8,598 nt of DNA from Gammaproteobacteria bacterium. GTDB lineage: Bacteria > Pseudomonadota > Gammaproteobacteria > Chromatiales > Chromatiaceae. The notes below the pieces were generated by a model, which saw only the letters and a program-made list of their open reading frames with translations, did no database searches and was not told the DNA's origin. Shown one piece after another: positions 5,754 to 8,598 of the stretch; the stretch's first letter is position 1; every line of letters starts with the position of its first letter. The translations under genes were made by a program, and so were the position numbers. The stretch is from NCBI GenBank assembly GCA_024644505.1, contig JAHEHQ010000098.1, positions 1 through 8,598 on the forward strand, given 5' to 3'.

Positions 5754-8195
5754 TCACCTCCCTTCCAGATCCTCCTGGACCCACGACAGGCGCCTTACCC
5801 AGGGTTTTGCGGCCATGATCTCCTCGGGAAGACTGTTGATTGCAGCCTGTGCCTCTGTTTTGGATGAGAAATCGCCGTAAAGGAGCACGTTCCATTCTCG
5901 GCCATTCCAATCCCGCTGATACAGAGCCAGGGGACCGGGTAACGAGAGCCTGCCGCCGATATCCGCCAGGACTTCCCTGCCGTATGCGCCGGCTACCTGA
6001 ATGGTGTAATGGGCGGGATTGCGCTGCCGGATCCAGCTGCTGTCCTTAAGCGCGGTGCCCTGCCGCCCCTGGAGGGCGCCTCCGCTGCCGGTCGGCTGCT
6101 TTTCCAGCGCCTCCAAATGTTCACCGAGCTTATGGGTGACCGCGTTGATCTCCTCCTGCCTCTCCAGATAGGCATCCAGCGCAACGCGGGTCTTGCCCAG
6201 GTCCCTCCGAATAGTCCCCAGATTTTCACGATACTCCTCGTGAATCGCCACCTGACCGGACAAAACTTTCTTCTGAAGTTCCAGCTCAGATTTCATTCGA
6301 TTCCATTCCTCCAGGGCGATACCCGGTTCCGGACTTGCGGGAGAAGGCCCGGAGGCAAGCTGCCTGCCCCAAGCTTTCAGCTGTGCATCCTGTGAGATCA
6401 GATGCCTGCCGAACTTTTCAATCTGTTTGTCATTCTCCGCGAAGCGGGTGGCAATCCAATCACTGCCGAACCAGTACCCCGCCGCACCCAGCACCAGCAA
6501 CGCCAAACCAATCATGGCCAGCGTATTCCGAAAACTGCTGTAACTGGACAAGTGCTCCCGATGCCCTGTCGTGAGGTTCCTGATTTGCTGATCCAGCTCC
6601 TCCTTGTCCCCGGACAGCCCGCCCTGCATCTCCTTCTGGATCTTCTCCAGGGCATCCACTCGAATATTCAGACCCGACGCATTTCCGATCTTTCTGTCGA
6701 GCCCCTCGGCCCGGAACACTGTTTCCTGAATCTGGCGTTCATGGTTGTCCAGGCGTGTTATAAATTCCCGCCTCGCCGCTTCCAGACCCTCGATGCCCTG
6801 CTTGAACTCGAGACATTGTTCCGACTGCTTGCTGGCGCCTCCCGCCACATCGTCGATCCGTTTAGAAAGGCCGTCGACCGCAGCGGGTATCTCTGTCAAA
6901 CGCCGTTTCTCTTCGGTGAAATCCGATACCAGCTGCTCCAGCTGTTCTTGATGCCTGGACTTCGTTTCATTGAATACTCTTTCGAGATCATCCAGGTTCG
7001 CGGCTATATCCGCGATCCGGTTTTCCAGCATGCGTCCCTGCTCGAGAGGCCCTTCCGCACTGCTTGCGGCCTCCGCCAACCGGTCCGAGAGACTGTTCAG
7101 ATCGGTCGACATTCCAGCTGCGCGCTGCTGCTGATCCCCAATGGCGGCCTCCAGTTCTCCAAGCCGCTGCTGCAGCGCGGCCGCTGTATCATGAAGCCCT
7201 TTATCGAGGTTATTGATTTTGTCGTCCAGCTCACCCGGGGCGGACAGGCTCGAGACCCGCTCCTCCAGTTCCCTGGCACGTCCGTTGATATCTTCCAGGT
7301 GTTTACCCTGACGATCGGCCCGGGCCGCCAGATCCGAATCCTGCGATTCGATACCGTCGACCCGGGACTGCAGTGCATGCCCGGCGGTGTCCTGATCGAT
7401 GCCGGACCGGCCGATAACATCCCCGAAACGGGCTGACAGGTCGTTGAATTCGCGCAGCAGCGATGCCGCCCCCTGCCTGAGCCTGGCAACATCTTCGTCG
7501 AGGTTTCTCAGGCGTTTTTCCACTTCGGCCTGGTCGGCAGACGGTGCGTCCGTTTGATCGGGCCGCCGGTCTCCCGGCAGTTCGGCCACGGCTGAGGCCA
7601 ACGCCACACTCCTTTCGTTGAGTTCGGCATACAATCCCTCGACGGTTTCGATGCGTTGCCGCAATTCGGCACCAAAACCGTCCTCATCGGGATCATTACC
7701 GAGCCGGAGCTTGAGTTCTTCGAGAGAATCCGCCAGCGTTGATAAGTTCTGTTCCAGAATCTCCAGCCGACCCGCATAATCTTCCGCCCTGTGGTCCAGG
7801 CCGTCGACTTTTTTCCAGAGTCTTTCGCTTTCCGCCTCTTCCGTCCCCAGCCAGGATTCCACCCTGTCCAGCCTTGCTGGCACCGATACACCCTCATCAT
7901 TGGCACGGGCCAGGCTGTCCAGCAGTCCCCGGTTGGCCGCCTGCAACTGGGTGACCCGCAGCTGCAGTTCGGACGCCTTCCCCTCCACGCCCTCCATCCG
8001 CGACATCAGGGTCTTGCTCTGGCGCAGCAGCACCTTATCCTTTCGTTTCAGGGATTTCTGCTTGGTATGAAGCTTTTGGGTCCTCTTGAGCAGCTTCTTC
8101 AGGATGAGTGAGATCCTTTTGAAGCTGGACTTTCGGCCCTTCACGCTCACCCTGGCCTGTCCCGCTTCATTACGGTTTCTGGCATTTTTTTTCAT
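5754..8195 (-). CDS. Large coiled-coil membrane protein with C-terminal SPOR domain
   Basis: The 813-residue product is predicted to be a bitopic inner-membrane protein. Residues 1-66 are strongly basic (about 24 Lys/Arg, two acidic). Residues 60-550 are long charged helical stretches typical of coiled coil, with breaks near 205-222 and 318-322. Residues 558-578 (TLAMIGLALLVLGAAGYWFG) form the only transmembrane helix. A second helical segment covers about 625-700, and a Gly-rich linker leads to a SPOR domain at about 729-806 (HYTIQVAG, NGREWNVLLYGDF, LPEEIMAAKPWVRRL). SPOR domains bind septal peptidoglycan lacking stem peptides, and this one resembles that of DamX. The signal-less basic N-terminus suggests N-in topology, with SPOR in the periplasm. 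E. coli DamX (about 428 residues) has a far shorter cytoplasmic part. One Cys only (461). AGGA lies 11 bases before the start, a long spacing. The OmpA-family gene follows on the same strand. Confidence 0.88.
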   Translation of the reverse strand: MKKNARNRNEAGQARVSVKGRKSSFKRISLILKKLLKRTQKLHTKQKSLKRKDKVLLRQSKTLMSRMEGVEGKASELQLRVTQLQAANRGLLDSLARANDEGVSVPARLDRVESWLGTEEAESERLWKKVDGLDHRAEDYAGRLEILEQNLSTLADSLEELKLRLGNDPDEDGFGAELRQRIETVEGLYAELNERSVALASAVAELPGDRRPDQTDAPSADQAEVEKRLRNLDEDVARLRQGAASLLREFNDLSARFGDVIGRSGIDQDTAGHALQSRVDGIESQDSDLAARADRQGKHLEDINGRARELEERVSSLSAPGELDDKINNLDKGLHDTAAALQQRLGELEAAIGDQQQRAAGMSTDLNSLSDRLAEAASSAEGPLEQGRMLENRIADIAANLDDLERVFNETKSRHQEQLEQLVSDFTEEKRRLTEIPAAVDGLSKRIDDVAGGASKQSEQCLEFKQGIEGLEAARREFITRLDNHERQIQETVFRAEGLDRKIGNASGLNIRVDALEKIQKEMQGGLSGDKEELDQQIRNLTTGHREHLSSYSSFRNTLAMIGLALLVLGAAGYWFGSDWIATRFAENDKQIEKFGRHLISQDAQLKAWGRQLASGPSPASPEPGIALEEWNRMKSELELQKKVLSGQVAIHEEYRENLGTIRRDLGKTRVALDAYLERQEEINAVTHKLGEHLEALEKQPTGSGGALQGRQGTALKDSSWIRQRNPAHYTIQVAGAYGREVLADIGGRLSLPGPLALYQRDWNGREWNVLLYGDFSSKTEAQAAINSLPEEIMAAKPWVRRLSWVQEDLEGR

Positions 8196-8248
8196 GCAGT
8201 GAGGTTTCCTGGTTTCTTCTTATTAGGTTCTTGGCGGCCAAGTTCCAG

Positions 8249-8276
8249 ATTATTACACATTACGGTGGGGTGGAAA
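8249..8276 (-). promoter_or_regulatory. Candidate promoter for the SPOR-domain gene
   Basis: On the minus strand TTTCCA (8271-8276, 4 of 6 to TTGACA) is followed after 16 bases by AATAAT (8249-8254, 5 of 6 to TATAAT). A transcript would start near 8242, about 47 bases before the ATG. The region is fairly AT-rich, so this is a modest call. Confidence 0.3.
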
Positions 8277-8326
8277 GACAGGGATTTAGGATAAAATGCC
8301 AATTTCCATCACACTCCCGATTCCAC

Positions 8327-8354
8327 TTGACCCTGCACCCGGAATGGGAACAAT
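8327..8354 (+). promoter_or_regulatory. Candidate promoter for the CYTH/CHAD gene
   Basis: TTGACC (8327-8332, 5 of 6) is followed after 16 bases by AACAAT (8349-8354, 4 of 6). The start of transcription would be near 8361, giving a leader of about 24 bases that contains AAGGAG (8373-8378). The good -35 and consistent spacing support it. Confidence 0.4.
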
Positions 8355-8384
8355 CTAGACTCGTGTGAAACTAAGGAGTCGCCC

Positions 8385-8598
8385 GTGCCTGCAGACCAGC
8401 TGATCTACCAACTGCCAGCAACCCTTGCGCCGAAAGAGTTCAAATCCTGGCTGGAAGACGACCATGTCTTTGAATTCGAACACTCAAAGGACTTCACCCG
8501 GATCTATCTGGATACCTTTGACTGGCGTCTCTTTCGCTCCGGGTCCGTATTGGAGGTCATCCTGGAAAAGGGGCATTACCTCCTTACCTGGAGAGCAT
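8385..8598 (+). CDS. CYTH-like N-terminus of a probable CYTH/CHAD protein, truncated
   Basis: Only the first 71 residues are inside the window and the frame is open to the edge. The GTG start is fixed by AAGGAG (8373-8378) with a 6-base spacer. The segment YLDTFDWRLFRSG (41-53), followed by LEVILEKGHYLLTWR, is characteristic of the CYTH-like domain at the N-terminus of many proteobacterial CHAD proteins. CYTH domains of triphosphatases bind triphosphates or polyphosphate through an ExExK motif near the N-terminus; here the N-terminus reads QLIYQLP and the motif is absent, so a binding rather than catalytic role is possible. CHAD domains bind polyphosphate, but none is visible yet. The gene is divergent from the SPOR gene. 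No signal peptide is seen, so it should be cytosolic. Confidence 0.6.
   Translation, partial: MPADQLIYQLPATLAPKEFKSWLEDDHVFEFEHSKDFTRIYLDTFDWRLFRSGSVLEVILEKGHYLLTWRA

Noticed and set aside
6402..7436. 344-codon open frame on the plus strand
   Set aside because: It is antisense to the coiled-coil protein, has no good ribosome binding site and no recognisable domains; a shadow of the skewed codon use there.

Overview
The window looks like a chromosomal segment from a gammaproteobacterium. The visible AcnB and the complete PurB follow the Escherichia coli versions closely through their whole length. The C-terminus of the large coiled-coil protein is a DamX-like SPOR domain, and the last gene starts like the CYTH/CHAD proteins common in this class. 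Codon use and GC content look even along the window, apart from one compact inverted-repeat element. I cannot name a genus; a free-living or sulfur-oxidising gammaproteobacterium is only a guess.

Layout. Positions 1-1955 (minus) hold the N-terminal three quarters of acnB (aconitase B); its 3' end lies left of the window. Positions 1956-2194 are a divergent promoter region with a perfect 12-bp palindrome on the acnB side and an extended -10 element for purB. Positions 2195-3562 (plus) are complete purB (adenylosuccinate lyase). Two bases after its stop comes 3565-4527, a secreted protein of unknown function with a weak DUF3108-like look. Directly after that gene's stop, 4528-4796 is a MITE-like element with 35-bp terminal inverted repeats, CTAG at both ends and two long internal inverted repeats that could fold as a three-way junction. 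A strong hairpin terminator at 4831-4860 separates it from the convergent gene. Positions 4888-5559 (minus) encode a small OmpA-family lipid-free outer-membrane/peptidoglycan-binding protein with a thrombospondin type 3 calcium-binding segment. Positions 5560-5753 are its leader, containing a perfect Shine-Dalgarno followed by an 8-codon mini-ORF. Positions 5754-8195 (minus) encode an 813-residue protein: a basic tail and about 500 residues of predicted cytoplasmic coiled coil, one transmembrane helix, a second coiled coil and a SPOR domain. From 8385 (plus) a CYTH/CHAD-type gene runs off the right edge.

How the genes relate. acnB and purB are central metabolism (TCA cycle and purine synthesis) and share only a divergent promoter region. 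The gene after purB is probably co-transcribed with it, although the two functions are not obviously connected. The two minus-strand envelope genes, SPOR protein and OmpA protein, both carry peptidoglycan-binding domains and could be co-transcribed, making a small envelope module. The items most worth a second look are the SPOR protein with its very large cytoplasmic coiled coil, and the cloverleaf-like MITE at a CTAG site. I saw no tRNA, rRNA, CRISPR array, complete transposase or phage gene.
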